From: Haloferax denitrificans ATCC 35960
GTDB taxonomy: Archaea; Halobacteriota; Halobacteria; Halobacteriales; Haloferacaceae
Assembly (NCBI RefSeq): GCF_000337795.1
Contig: NZ_AOLP01000001.1
Location: 248,001 to 312,000 of the forward strand
Length of the DNA: 64,000 nucleotides
Direction of reading: 5' to 3'
Shown here in pieces: positions 1 to 8,426 of this stretch (positions are counted from its first letter, which is position 1; each line of letters starts with the position of its first letter). The notes under the pieces were generated by a model. That model was not told the DNA's origin and did not search any database. It saw nothing but the letters and a program-made list of their open reading frames with translations. Made by a program: the position numbers and the translations under genes.

Positions 1-440
1 TCGGCGGCTACCTCTTCGGGACGGTCGCCGGCACGGTCTACAGCATGGTCGGCGTCGTCGCCGGGAGCGCCATCGTCTTCCTGCTCGCCCGGCGCTTCGG
101 CCGGCCCGCGGTCGAGCGTCTCGTCGCCGACGACGCGCTCGCGCGGTTCGACGGCTTCGCCGACCGCCGGGGCGTCGCCGGGCTGTTCGTCCTGTTTCTC
201 CTACCGGCGTTTCCGGACGACGCGCTCTGTGCGCTCGCCGGGCTCTCGCCGCTTCGACTCCGGACGCTCGTCGTCCTCGTCGCCGTCGGTCGCCTGCCGA
301 CGTTCGCCCTCGCCGCGGCCGCCGGGCGGAACGCGGGCGCGGCGAACTACGAGGCGGTGGCGCTCCTCGTCGGAATCGGCGTCGTCGCCTCGGCGGTCGT
401 CTACCGCTATCGCGACGAGTTGGCGGCGCGAGTCGGGTGA
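1..440 (+). CDS. TVP38/TMEM64 (DedA-like, VTT domain) membrane protein, 3' end
   Basis: This is the end of a gene whose start lies before the window. The frame is open from base 3 to a TGA at 438-440, about 145 residues. The visible part begins with GYLFGTVAGTVYSMVG, a glycine-rich re-entrant-type segment like that of VTT-domain proteins. It continues as a hydrophobic helix ending ARRFGRPAVERLV, then two more hydrophobic stretches. Family members sit in the cell membrane and are linked to lipid or solute movement. No substrate can be read here. The downstream neighbour converges on it. Confidence 0.7.
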   Translation, partial: GGYLFGTVAGTVYSMVGVVAGSAIVFLLARRFGRPAVERLVADDALARFDGFADRRGVAGLFVLFLLPAFPDDALCALAGLSPLRLRTLVVLVAVGRLPTFALAAAAGRNAGAANYEAVALLVGIGVVASAVVYRYRDELAARVG

Positions 441-450
441 GGCCAAGTCG

Positions 451-456
451 AAAAAA
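451..456 (-). terminator. T-run terminator for the 472-1005 gene
   Basis: Six A on the plus strand read as T6 on the minus strand, about 16 bases past the stop of the minus-strand membrane-protein gene. Archaeal transcription commonly stops at such T runs without a hairpin. The call is by position only. Confidence 0.4.
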
Positions 457-471
457 GCGAGCCGGCGACGG

Positions 472-1005
472 TTATCGGAGCAGTCGGTGAAGCCCGTAGA
501 TGCCCGCCGCGCACGCGACCGGCGGGACGAGGCCGTAGACCGCGGGCAGGTCGTAGAGCAGTCGCACGACGGGGACGAGCGCCGAGACGGTCACGGGACC
601 CACCGTGAACGGCTCGGCGGGCGTCTGAAGTTCCGCCGGCACCGACGCGAGAAGTCCCACGTACACCGAGAGCATGAACACGAAGCCCGCGAGCGCGAGG
701 CTCAGGTCGTACCGCGGCTCCGAGCCGGTGCGGCGGTGTCGTCGGGCGACGAACAGTACGGGAGCGACCAGCGGCGCGACGACGAACAGCCCCACGAGGA
801 CGTAGAACGACCGCGAGAGGGTGAGCGAGCCACCGGGGACGCCGGCGGTCGCGCCGATGAGGACCACGAGTCCGAAGACGACGAACAGCGAGACGACACC
901 CGTCGCCAGCGCACCGACGAGCACGTAGCACTTGAACAGCCACGACTCGCTGTGCCGGAAGGCGTACGGGAACGCGCCGATGACGCCGCCGTAGTCGTCT
1001 GCCAT
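472..1005 (-). CDS. Four-helix membrane protein of unknown function
   Basis: A 177-residue protein starting MADDYGGVIGAFPYAFR. It has four clear hydrophobic helices, at about residues 22-52, 66-88, 102-122 and 135-176, and a short basic loop (ARRHRRTG) after the second. No catalytic motif is visible. I recognise it only as a haloarchaeal-type integral membrane protein. The start is chosen because a TATA-like box (CTTTAAT, minus strand, 1030-1036) lies about 28 bases upstream, as for a leaderless transcript. Longer readings extend antisense through pgi and are shadows. It is divergent from pgi. Confidence 0.75.
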   Translation of the reverse strand: MADDYGGVIGAFPYAFRHSESWLFKCYVLVGALATGVVSLFVVFGLVVLIGATAGVPGGSLTLSRSFYVLVGLFVVAPLVAPVLFVARRHRRTGSEPRYDLSLALAGFVFMLSVYVGLLASVPAELQTPAEPFTVGPVTVSALVPVVRLLYDLPAVYGLVPPVACAAGIYGLHRLLR

Positions 1006-1029
1006 CGGTCGCCCTTGGGAGCGGCCGCG

Positions 1030-1036
1030 ATTAAAG
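1030..1036 (-). promoter_or_regulatory. TATA-like box for the 472-1005 gene
   Basis: CTTTAAT on the minus strand is centred about 28 bases before the ATG at 1005. This is the haloarchaeal spacing for transcription starting at or next to the start codon. It lies in the short divergent region shared with pgi. Confidence 0.45.
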
Positions 1037-1077
1037 CGACCGGTGTCGTTTTGACGCCGGGCGACGCGGCATCCTGT

Positions 1078-2370
1078 ATGCAGGTAGACCTCGGGAACGT
1101 CCTCGACACGGCGTCGGCCCACGGCGTCTCGCGCGAGGCGCTCGACCGACTCGACGGCCGCGTCGCGGCCGCCCACGACCGCATCGAACGCGGCCGAGAG
1201 GCCGGCGAACACGGCTACGAATCGCTGAATCTCCCGAACAGCACCGACCCCGCGGCGATTCGCGACGCGGTGAGTCGGTTCGACGACCCCTCGGCGGTCG
1301 TCACCGTCGGCATCGGCGGGAGCGCCCTCGGCGCGGCCACCCTCACCGACGCCCTCGAAAGCGACGTGGACGCCTACTACCTCGACAACGTCGACCCCGA
1401 GGCCGTCGAGCGCCTCCTCGACTCGCTTGACCTCGCGTCGACCGTCGTCAACGTCGTCTCGCGGTCCGGCACGACCGCCGAGACGCTGGCGAACTTCCTC
1501 GTCGTCCGGGAGGCGATGGCCGACGCGGGCGTCGACTGGGCCGACCGAACCTTCGTCACGACCGGCGAGGAGGGCAACCTCCGCGACCTCGCCGACCAGC
1601 ACGACCTGCCGTCGCTCCCCGTCCCGGACGGCGTGCCCGGCCGGTTTTCGGTGCTCTCGACGGTCGGCCTCGCCGCCGCGGCCCTCTGCGGTCACGACAT
1701 CGAGGCGGTGCTGGAGGGCGCGGCCGCACAGGAGGCGCGCCTGTCGGACTCGCTTTTCGACTCGCCGGCGTACGCCTACGGCGCGGTCTCCTACGCCCTC
1801 GCCGAGCGCGGCCTGCGGCAGAACGCGATGATGCCCTACGCGGAATCGCTCGAAACGTTCTCCGAGTGGTTCGCCCAGCTGTGGGCCGAGTCGCTCGGGA
1901 AAGACGGTCTCGGCCAGACGCCCCTGCGGGCGCTCGGCGCGACCGACCAGCACTCCCAGCTTCAACTGTACCGCGCCGGCCCGCGCGACAAACTCGTGAC
2001 GCTCGTCCGCGCCACGGAGCGCGAGGACGTGGCCATCCCCGAGACCGACCTCGACGGCCTCGCGTACCTCGGTGGCTCGTCGCTCGGCGAACTGCTCGAC
2101 GCCGAGTTCGAGGCGACCGAAGCGAGCCTCGCCGCGGCCGGCTGTCCGAACGTCCGCATCGAACTCGACCGCGTGGACGAGTACGGACTCGGTGAACTGC
2201 TCTACGCGATGGAGGCCGCCTGCGTCCTCTACGGCGAACTCGCCAGCGTGGACACGTTCATCCAGCCGGCGGTCGAGTGGGGCAAGCGCGCCGCCCGCGG
2301 CCTGCTCGGTGGCGGCGATTTCGAGGAGGCCGAGGCGGTCGAAGAGAAGTCGCGGCTGGTCGTGGAGTAG
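1078..2370 (+). CDS. pgi: Glucose-6-phosphate isomerase
   Basis: A 430-residue phosphoglucose isomerase that interconverts glucose-6-phosphate and fructose-6-phosphate in the cytoplasm; in haloarchaea it serves gluconeogenesis and sugar use. Phosphosugar-binding segments are visible: GIGGSALGAATLTDAL near residue 80 and SRSGTTAETLANF near 135. The conserved FAQLWAESLGKDG lies near 270, and the C-terminal lysine region FIQPAVEWGKRA near 400. Length fits archaeal and bacterial short Pgi. The ATG at 1078 follows directly on the divergent promoter region; a longer in-frame reading reaching back to about base 229 is non-coding. Confidence 0.95.
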   Translation: MQVDLGNVLDTASAHGVSREALDRLDGRVAAAHDRIERGREAGEHGYESLNLPNSTDPAAIRDAVSRFDDPSAVVTVGIGGSALGAATLTDALESDVDAYYLDNVDPEAVERLLDSLDLASTVVNVVSRSGTTAETLANFLVVREAMADAGVDWADRTFVTTGEEGNLRDLADQHDLPSLPVPDGVPGRFSVLSTVGLAAAALCGHDIEAVLEGAAAQEARLSDSLFDSPAYAYGAVSYALAERGLRQNAMMPYAESLETFSEWFAQLWAESLGKDGLGQTPLRALGATDQHSQLQLYRAGPRDKLVTLVRATEREDVAIPETDLDGLAYLGGSSLGELLDAEFEATEASLAAAGCPNVRIELDRVDEYGLGELLYAMEAACVLYGELASVDTFIQPAVEWGKRAARGLLGGGDFEEAEAVEEKSRLVVE

Positions 2371-2706
2371 TCACGGTTGGTCGTCGGGTAGTCGGAGCGA
2401 ACGGCTCACGGCGACCACGGCCGAGAATCGGCTTTTGCGACGGCTCCCGAACAGCCAACCAGCGACGGCTCCCGAACAGTCCACGGGGCGGGACTGAAAG
2501 GGGCCGCGGTCGAGGGCGAACCCCGGACCGGTGAGGACCGCAGGCCGAAGGCCGAGGACCGCGCCGGTCCGCGGGAGTCGTCGCCCGCGGGGGCTTTCGA
2601 GATATCGTCGGTGCTGCACTCCTTCCCGATGGCAGACGAATCACCGCCGCAGAAAACCGATATTCGACCCGAATCGGTTATCCGACCCCGTTCCGAAGGG
2701 AGGGCA
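2371..2706. other. Intergenic stretch of 336 bases after pgi
   Basis: It holds an 18-base direct repeat (2437-2454 and 2462-2479) and a GC-rich segment near 2530-2600 with short inverted repeats. The last 80 bases before 2707 are less GC-rich and probably carry the promoter of the CPBP gene. I see no convincing gene here. An in-frame ATG at 2629 would add 26 unconserved-looking residues to that gene. Confidence 0.5.
2437..2479. repeat. 18-base direct repeat, two copies, period 25
   Basis: GCGACGGCTCCCGAACAG occurs at 2437-2454 and again at 2462-2479, identical over 18 bases, in the gap after pgi. No function is apparent; it may be a local duplication. Confidence 0.8.
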
Positions 2707-3444
2707 ATGGCACACGACACCGCCCGCACGTCTGCGAGCCTCGCAGACCACCTCCAGGCGTACGGTGGCATCATCATCGTCGTCGCCCTTTCGCTCCTCG
2801 TCGGCGCGACGTTCGGCTCGGTCGCCGGCGGCCTCGCTCGCGGCGTCGTTCCGGGCGACACCGCGCTCATCGGCGCGATTCAGAGCGCCGGGCAGTTCGT
2901 CGGCTTCGGCGTCGTCGGCGCGGGCTACCTCTCCATGCGCGACGATTGGGACCTGATTCGGTTCGAGCGACCGACCGCGCGCGACGCCCTGTGGATTGCG
3001 GGCGGCTTCGTCGCCGTGATGGGCGTCTACCTCGGCGCGTCGGCGCTGATGACCGCCCTCGGCATCCAGAGCGGCGACAGCGTCATCGCCCAGCAGGGCC
3101 GCGAGAACCCGGTGTACTTCCTGTATCTCACGGTCGTCACCATCGTTCTCGTCGGCCCGGCGGAGGAGCTGATTTTCCGCGGCGTCGCCTTCGGCGAACT
3201 CCGCCGACTGTGGGGGCCCGCCCCGGCGGTCGTCCTGTCGAGTCTGGTGTTCGCGTCGATTCACGTCTGGTCGTTCTCCGGCGAGGGTGCCTTCGTCTCG
3301 CTCGGGATGGTGTTCCTCCTCGGGAGCGTCCTCGCGGTCGTCTACGAGAAAAGCGGGAACCTGCTCGTCGCCGCGCTGGTCCACGGGCTGTACAACGCGG
3401 TCCAGTTCCTCGTGAGCTACGCGCAGGCGACCGGCATGGTCTGA
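2707..3444 (+). CDS. CPBP-family intramembrane metalloprotease-like protein
   Basis: A 245-residue polytopic membrane protein with the CPBP (Abi/CAAX protease, PF02517) signature. The glutamate pair and arginine are E153, E154 and R158 in PAEELIFRGV. The second motif contains H186 (FASIHVW) and the third H226 and N230 (ALVHGLYNA). These residues line the active site in Rce1-type proteases; the natural substrate here is unknown. The start at 2707 (MAHDTARTS) gives a short cytoplasmic head before the first helix. An upstream ATG at 2629 would add a hydrophilic extension and looks less likely. Confidence 0.85.
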   Translation: MAHDTARTSASLADHLQAYGGIIIVVALSLLVGATFGSVAGGLARGVVPGDTALIGAIQSAGQFVGFGVVGAGYLSMRDDWDLIRFERPTARDALWIAGGFVAVMGVYLGASALMTALGIQSGDSVIAQQGRENPVYFLYLTVVTIVLVGPAEELIFRGVAFGELRRLWGPAPAVVLSSLVFASIHVWSFSGEGAFVSLGMVFLLGSVLAVVYEKSGNLLVAALVHGLYNAVQFLVSYAQATGMV

Positions 3445-3451
3445 CGGTCTG

Positions 3452-3456
3452 AAAAA
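3452..3456 (-). terminator. T5 terminator after nob1
   Basis: A plus-strand A5 gives T5 on the minus strand about 30 bases past the nob1 stop, in the convergent gap with the CPBP gene. Confidence 0.4.
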
Positions 3457-3485
3457 GGAACAGCCGAACCGCTGGCTCGGCCGGC

Positions 3486-3944
3486 TTACGCCGGGTTCTT
3501 CCGCGACAGCTCCATCCCGCAGATGGGACAGCGCTCTTTGTGCTCGTCGAACTCGCGGCCACAGCCCTGACACTGGAACTTCCAGCTTCGCTGTTCTGCG
3601 ATGCCGTCTTGGGCGATGACTTCGACGCCGACGTTGAGCCGCTCGGCGACGTTCTGCATCGCGTAGTCGTCGGTGACGAGCGTCGCGTCGAGTTCGAAGG
3701 CGGCGGCGATGAGGCGCGTGTCGGTCTCCGAGAGCACGTCGCGGTCGCCGGTCTCGCCCGCGGCGCGGAGCACCTTGTCCACGGTTCCCTGTCCGGGGAT
3801 GTGGACGTACATGCCCGCGCCTTCGAGGGCGTCGAAGCGGAAGGCGTGCTCGCCGGTGAGTTCTTCCTTGACGAGGGGAATCGAGGCCGTCTCGTCGTCG
3901 GTGTGGTACTCGTGGATGAACGCAGAAGCGTCGAGAATCCGCAT
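3486..3944 (-). CDS. nob1: Nob1-type rRNA maturation endonuclease (PIN plus zinc ribbon)
   Basis: A 152-residue archaeal Nob1, the nuclease that trims the 3' end of 16S rRNA in the maturing small subunit. An N-terminal PIN domain shows its acidic residues D5, E27/E28, D75 and D92/D93 (LVTDDYAM). The C-terminal zinc ribbon has C125, C128, C139 and C142 (CQGCGREF and CPICGMEL). Length and order match the family. It follows the PRC-barrel gene after 18 bases and is probably co-transcribed with it, facing away from infB. Other haloarchaeal PIN proteins lack this C-terminal ribbon, so the call is firm. Confidence 0.93.
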   Translation of the reverse strand: MRILDASAFIHEYHTDDETASIPLVKEELTGEHAFRFDALEGAGMYVHIPGQGTVDKVLRAAGETGDRDVLSETDTRLIAAAFELDATLVTDDYAMQNVAERLNVGVEVIAQDGIAEQRSWKFQCQGCGREFDEHKERCPICGMELSRKNPA

Positions 3945-3962
3945 TGAGAATCTATCCTGAGT

Positions 3963-4208
3963 CTACCGTTGGACGACGATGTAATCCTTGACCGCCTGCA
4001 CGCGGTTCACCGGGACTCGGAACCGTCCGCGGTCGTCCCGGTCGAACGAGACGCGACCGGGGGATATCTGCTCGTTCGGCTGGACGAGCAGGTCGTGAAG
4101 CTCGCCCGACTTCATGTCCATCGTGATGTTGTACAGCATCCCGAGTTCCGTTCCGTCGGAGCCCATGACGGCCTTCCCGGAGAGGTTCTCGGCGAGTATG
4201 TCGGCCAT
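3963..4208 (-). CDS. PRC-barrel domain protein
   Basis: A single PRC-barrel domain of 81 residues starting MADILAENLSGKAVMGSDG, the usual opening of archaeal PRC proteins. The family is an all-beta adaptor fold related to the end of RimM and is often found beside RNA-processing genes. Here nob1 follows after 18 bases, suggesting a shared transcript and perhaps a role in RNA or ribosome maturation, which is inference. A start two codons upstream (MCMADI) is possible. The chosen ATG has a TATA-like box 29 bases upstream. Confidence 0.88.
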   Translation of the reverse strand: MADILAENLSGKAVMGSDGTELGMLYNITMDMKSGELHDLLVQPNEQISPGRVSFDRDDRGRFRVPVNRVQAVKDYIVVQR

Positions 4209-4232
4209 ACACACCCCTTCCTCGTCGGTTCA

Positions 4233-4240
4233 CATAAACG
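4233..4240 (-). promoter_or_regulatory. TATA-like box for the PRC-nob1 unit
   Basis: CGTTTATG on the minus strand is centred about 29 bases before the ATG at 4208, consistent with a leaderless transcript carrying the PRC-barrel gene and nob1. Confidence 0.5.
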
Positions 4241-4405
4241 GTACGGGCACGTCTGACGGGCGACCGACGAACGCCCCGACTCGCCCACGGGCCGCGAGAA
4301 CAGTCGACACGGTGACTCGCGGACTCGTGGGCGCGGGCGTGACGATGGACTTAACTTGAGTCACCGACTCGATTCCGGTAAGAGCTTTCTCCGGGGCGAT
4401 TCTCC

Positions 4406-6208
4406 ATGTCCGACACTGATTCGACGTCACAATCCGATACGCTTCGCACACCCATCGTGGCCGTCCTCGGCCACGTGGACCACGGGAAGACGAGTCTTCT
4501 CGACAAGATTCGCGGCTCCGCCGTCAGCGAGGGCGAAGCCGGCGCCATCACCCAGCACATCGGCGCAACCGCGGTCCCCTTAGACACTGTCTCGCAGATG
4601 GCCGGCAGTCTGGTCAAGCCCGAGGACTTCGACCTCCCGGGGCTGTTGTTCATCGACACGCCGGGCCACCACTCCTTCAGCACGCTCCGCTCGCGCGGCG
4701 GGGCGCTCGCCGACATCGCCATCCTCGTGGTCGACGTGAACGACAGCTTCCAGCCGCAGACCGAGGAGGCCATCGACATCCTCAAGCGGACGGGAACGCC
4801 GTTCATCGTGGCCGCGAACAAGATAGACACCACGCCGGGCTGGAACCCCCAAGAGGGGGCACCCATCCAGAAGACCTACGAGGAGCAGTCCCAGCGCGCC
4901 CGCTCGAAACTCGACGAGAAGCTGTACGAGATTATCGGCGAGCTCTCCGAGCGGGGCTTTTCTTCCGACTTCTACTGGCGCGTCCAGAACTTCCAGTCCA
5001 ACATCGGCGTCGTCCCCGTCTCCGCGCTGACCGGCGAGGGCATCCCCGACCTGCTGGGCGTCCTGATGGGGCTGTCCCAGCGCTACATGAAAGACGAGAT
5101 GGCCATCGACGTGGCCGGTCCCGGCTCCGGGACGGTCCTCGAAGTCAAGGAGGAACGCGGCTTCGGCGCGACCCTCGACGTGGTCCTCTACGACGGGACG
5201 ATTCGCGCGGGCGACACCATCGTCGTCGGCGGCGCGAACGACCCCATCGTCACCGAGGTCCGCGCGCTCCTCCAGCCCCGCCCGAACGCGGAGATTCGCA
5301 CCGAAAAGCGGTTCGACAAGGTCGAGGAGGTCCGCGCCGCGGCCGGCGTGAAAATCGCCGCGCCCGACCTCGAAGACGCGATGGCCGGCGCGCCGGTCCG
5401 CGTCGTCGGCGACCGCGACCTCGACGAGGTCGTCCGCGAGGTCGAAGCCGAACTCGCGGACATCGAGGTCACCACCGAAGAGGAGGGCGTCGTCGTCAAG
5501 GCCGACACGCTCGGCAGTCTCGAAGCCATGGCGAACGCCTTACAGGAGGCCGAAGTGCCCATCCTCCGCGCCGAGGTCGGCGACATCGCCCCGCGCGACG
5601 TGGCGGTCGCCTCGACCGCCCGCGAGCCCGAGCACAAGGTCATCCTCGGGTTCAACGTGGACGTGCTCTCGAACGCCGAGGCCGAACTCGAAAAGAACGA
5701 CGTGAAACTGTTCGAAGACGACGTCATCTATCAGCTCGTCGAGGAGTACGAAGACCACGTCAACGAGATGAAACGCGCCCAGCAGGAGACGATTCTCGAC
5801 AAAATCGTCCGCCCGTGTCGGTTCCGCATCCTCCAGGACCACGTCTTCCGGCAGAACAACCCCGCCGTCGTCGGCGTCGAAATCATGTCCGGGACTATCA
5901 AGAACAACATGAACGTCGTGAAGTGGGAAGACGGCGAGGCGAACCGCGTCGGCCAGCTCTCGGGCATCCAAGAAAACGGCGAGGACGTGTCGAGCGCCCG
6001 CGCCGGCTCGCGCGTCAGCGTCGCCATCGACGGCCCGACGGTCGGCCGCCAGATTGAGGAGGGCGACGAACTCTGGATAGAGCTTCCCGAAAAACACGCG
6101 AAAATTCTCGAACAGGAACTCCGCGACGACATCCCCACCGACGAACTGGAGGCGCTGTCGGGCTACCTCGAAAAGCACCGCCGCCGCGACCCCTTCTGGG
6201 GGAAGTAG
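4406..6208 (+). CDS. infB: Translation initiation factor aIF5B (IF-2 type GTPase)
   Basis: A 600-residue archaeal IF5B that promotes subunit joining and initiator-tRNA positioning. The P-loop is GHVDHGKTS (residues 22-30), G3 is DTPGHHSF near 90 and G4 is NKID near 138. The switch I segment ITQHIGA near 50 is typical of archaeal and eukaryotic IF5B. Domains II to IV follow, ending in the C-terminal LEKHRRRDPFWGK. It lacks the long N-terminal extension of eukaryotic eIF5B, as archaeal forms do. It is transcribed alone, divergent from the PRC-nob1 pair. Confidence 0.95.
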   Translation: MSDTDSTSQSDTLRTPIVAVLGHVDHGKTSLLDKIRGSAVSEGEAGAITQHIGATAVPLDTVSQMAGSLVKPEDFDLPGLLFIDTPGHHSFSTLRSRGGALADIAILVVDVNDSFQPQTEEAIDILKRTGTPFIVAANKIDTTPGWNPQEGAPIQKTYEEQSQRARSKLDEKLYEIIGELSERGFSSDFYWRVQNFQSNIGVVPVSALTGEGIPDLLGVLMGLSQRYMKDEMAIDVAGPGSGTVLEVKEERGFGATLDVVLYDGTIRAGDTIVVGGANDPIVTEVRALLQPRPNAEIRTEKRFDKVEEVRAAAGVKIAAPDLEDAMAGAPVRVVGDRDLDEVVREVEAELADIEVTTEEEGVVVKADTLGSLEAMANALQEAEVPILRAEVGDIAPRDVAVASTAREPEHKVILGFNVDVLSNAEAELEKNDVKLFEDDVIYQLVEEYEDHVNEMKRAQQETILDKIVRPCRFRILQDHVFRQNNPAVVGVEIMSGTIKNNMNVVKWEDGEANRVGQLSGIQENGEDVSSARAGSRVSVAIDGPTVGRQIEEGDELWIELPEKHAKILEQELRDDIPTDELEALSGYLEKHRRRDPFWGK

Positions 6209-6324
6209 GCGACTCGCCGCGCCCTGATTGTCCCGTTTTCTCACTACCACTGTGAGCCGCACGGCCGTCCCGTCCGGCGAAATAGCTAATATTCACACCT
6301 TCGTACTCGTCGCCGAGTGGTATC

Positions 6325-6648
6325 ATGCGCACACGAACACCCCACAGCGACAGCATCGTCTCGGAAACGACGCGGTACGACGCCATCCTCGCGACACTGC
6401 CGCTCCCACTGCTCGTCGGGACGGCGGTCGGCGCGCTCTCGCCGCTCCCGATTTCGCCCGTCGTGGGCGCGAGCGGCCTCGTCTCGGCGGCCGTGCTCGC
6501 CTACGGGTTGTTCGTTGCGACACCGAAGTCGGTGGCGGGTCCGACCAGTGGGTCAGCCGCGGCCGCCGAGACCGACGCGCCGCTCGACGGCGTTACGTCT
6601 CGCGTCCGCGACGACGCCGGTCGAAACCGGCGTCGCGGGAGCGTCTGA
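6325..6648 (+). CDS. Small two-helix membrane protein, unknown
   Basis: A 107-residue predicted protein starting MRTRTPHSDSIVSETTRYD, with two hydrophobic helices at about residues 23-46 and 48-66. A hydrophilic tail rich in Gly, Ala, Asp and Arg follows. I recognise no domain. An AT-rich element (CTAATATT, about 6286-6293) lies roughly 35 bases before the ATG and supports a promoter here. It is convergent with the smaller membrane gene at 6674-6835. Confidence 0.65.
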   Translation: MRTRTPHSDSIVSETTRYDAILATLPLPLLVGTAVGALSPLPISPVVGASGLVSAAVLAYGLFVATPKSVAGPTSGSAAAAETDAPLDGVTSRVRDDAGRNRRRGSV

Positions 6649-6673
6649 GTGAGGTCGCTCGCTCGCCTCGCGC

Positions 6674-6835
6674 TCAGGGGCGGTTCCACTCCCAGAACCA
6701 GTACGCCGCGCCGAACAGCATCAGCCCGGCACCGAGGGCCGATGTCGCCGGTTCGGGGAAGACAAACAGCAGGAAGCCGACGATGATGAGCGTCGTCGGA
6801 CCAATCTCGTCCGCGTAGCCGAAAAGCGAAACCAT
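6674..6835 (-). CDS. 53-residue membrane protein, unknown
   Basis: A short reading frame of 54 codons encodes a protein beginning MVSLFGYADEIGPTTLII and ending FGAAYWFWEWNRP. It has two closely spaced hydrophobic helices around a short FPEP turn and an aromatic C-terminus. A TATA-like box (ACAATACACT, minus strand, 6861-6870) lies about 31 bases before the ATG, and the codons carry the GC3 bias of neighbouring genes. Both points suggest a real small gene. No function can be proposed. Confidence 0.65.
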   Translation of the reverse strand: MVSLFGYADEIGPTTLIIVGFLLFVFPEPATSALGAGLMLFGAAYWFWEWNRP

Positions 6836-7005
6836 ACCTCCCTTTCGACGGCCTCCGTGAAGTGTATTGTTCTCGTTCTGAGATGACGAGAGTACGAGCT
6901 GAAACGAAGGACGAGACGACGAAGCAACGACGAGAAAGCGGTCGGCGGGTCACAACGGCGCGTCAGTCGCCACTCGGACCGCGACGGCGACGGGGTCGGT
7001 CGAGG

Positions 7006-7389
7006 TTACCGCGCGGCGGGCGTGAGGTCGTCGCCGACGGCGCTCATGACCTGAAACGCCGCGGTGGCGGCCAGCCCGCGGGCGACCTCGTTGCGGTCTT
7101 CGTCGGTGAGCCCGGCGTCGAGTTCGTCGGCGTCCGGCGAGAAGCCGGCGCTGACGGGGTGGCCGACCGGCGGGTGGACGGCCACGGTGGCGAGCGGCCC
7201 GGTCGAGCCGGTCGAGAGCTCCGACCCGACGGCGAAGCCCTCGGGGAGGTACGACTCCGTCCGCGAGACGATACCGGCGACCGCCCGCCGGAGCGCGTCC
7301 ATCTGCTCGACGGTCAGTTCTCGGTCGGCCGACGCCTGGCCGGCCCCAGTCACGCCGGGAGCGCCCGCATATGGGTTGTTCCCGTTCAT
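7006..7389 (-). CDS. Haloarchaeal conserved protein (DUF5811-like)
   Basis: A 127-residue soluble protein starting MNGNNPYAGAPGVTGAG. A flexible Gly/Ala-rich head is followed by a region beginning LTVEQMDALRRAVAGIVSRTESYLPEGF. I recall this pattern from a haloarchaea-restricted family of unknown function, DUF5811; the number is from memory and unchecked. No cofactor or catalytic motif is visible. The ATG at 7389 is supported by a TATA-like box 31 bases upstream; the longer minus-strand reading runs back into the histidine-kinase gene and is a shadow. Confidence 0.75.
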   Translation of the reverse strand: MNGNNPYAGAPGVTGAGQASADRELTVEQMDALRRAVAGIVSRTESYLPEGFAVGSELSTGSTGPLATVAVHPPVGHPVSAGFSPDADELDAGLTDEDRNEVARGLAATAAFQVMSAVGDDLTPAAR

Positions 7390-7414
7390 CAGTCGTCTGC
7401 GATAGGGGAAGGAC

Positions 7415-7424
7415 GTGTAAAAAG
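7415..7424 (-). promoter_or_regulatory. TATA-like box for the DUF5811-like gene
   Basis: CTTTTTACAC on the minus strand is centred about 31 bases before the ATG at 7389, fitting leaderless initiation. Confidence 0.5.
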
Positions 7425-7487
7425 CCGTCGTCGGTCGGCAAGGCGGTGACGGAATCGAAACCGGCTGACCGCGCGGTGACGCCGCCG

Positions 7488-8375
7488 TCAGGCCGGTCGC
7501 GGGAGCGAGACGGTGACGACGGTCCCGCGGGGCTTCGGCGTCGAGATGGCGAGCGACCCGCCGGAGGCGTCGACGATGGCGCGGACCAGCCAGAGGCCGA
7601 CGCCGCTCGTGTGCGAAAGCGGCGTCTCCGCGCCGGACATGAGGGCGTCCCGCTCGGCGTCCGGGATGCCGGGTCCGTTGTCGGAGACGGTCACGCCGAC
7701 GGACCCCTCGAGTTGCCAGACGGCGACGTGAACCTCCGGTTCGTCGCAGTCGGCGTGGACGACGGCGTTGTCGAGCAGTTCGGCGATGCTCCGCGGGAGC
7801 GCCGGATGCGCCCGCACGGTGAGCGTCTCCACCGACGAGGCGACCGACACCCGCACCCCGGAGTGCTCGAGTTCGAGGTCCTCGACGGCGTCGGCGACCG
7901 CAGACGAGAGGTCGACGTCGACCTCGTTGCCCTCCGCGAGTTCGACGGTCCGGAGGAGCGCGACCTCGTCGCTCACCTCGACCAGTCGGTTCGCACGCTC
8001 CCGAATCGCCTCGACGGGGTCGGTGTTCGAGTCCGCATCGTCCCGTGACTCGACGAGTTCGGCGTAACCGAGGATGGCGGTGCAGGCGTTCCTGATGTCG
8101 TGTCTGAGGATTCGATGCAGGACGCTCGTGTGCGCGAGCGTCGACTCCAGTCGCTCGGAGGTCCGGTCCAGTTCGGTCTGGCTCCGACCGACGAGGTCGT
8201 ACACCAACAGCGCCGACAGGACGACGAACAGCCACCCCTTCGCCGTCTGGACGAGCTCGTGGTTCGGAAGTCCCTCCACGAGGCTGTCGCTCGTCGCGAC
8301 CCAGAGGAACCCGAACGCGGCGTAGATAAGCGCCACTCGCCTCGGAGACAGGTCGAACGGCGCGTCACCACTCAT
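7488..8375 (-). CDS. Membrane-bound sensor histidine kinase
   Basis: A 295-residue two-component kinase. Two hydrophobic helices (about residues 14-28 and 46-60) anchor it, with almost no extracytoplasmic loop, so the sensed signal is probably within the membrane or intracellular. The H-box is LRHDIRNACTAILGYAE with H92. The N box is ELLDNAVVHA, followed by G1 DNGPGIPD and G2 GVGLWLVRAI. No PAS or GAF domain and no adjacent response regulator is present, so it is an orphan kinase, as is common in haloarchaea. Confidence 0.9.
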   Translation of the reverse strand: MSGDAPFDLSPRRVALIYAAFGFLWVATSDSLVEGLPNHELVQTAKGWLFVVLSALLVYDLVGRSQTELDRTSERLESTLAHTSVLHRILRHDIRNACTAILGYAELVESRDDADSNTDPVEAIRERANRLVEVSDEVALLRTVELAEGNEVDVDLSSAVADAVEDLELEHSGVRVSVASSVETLTVRAHPALPRSIAELLDNAVVHADCDEPEVHVAVWQLEGSVGVTVSDNGPGIPDAERDALMSGAETPLSHTSGVGLWLVRAIVDASGGSLAISTPKPRGTVVTVSLPRPA

Positions 8376-8426
8376 GACGGAGCAATACTCACAAACGCTG
8401 ATGAGTCCGTCGGTCAGCGCGGAGTG

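Noticed and set aside
229-2370. Long frame that extends pgi upstream by about 280 codons
   Set aside because: It runs antisense through the divergent membrane gene and across its promoter. Arg/Asp/Glu-rich nonsense composition is typical of GC-bias shadows.
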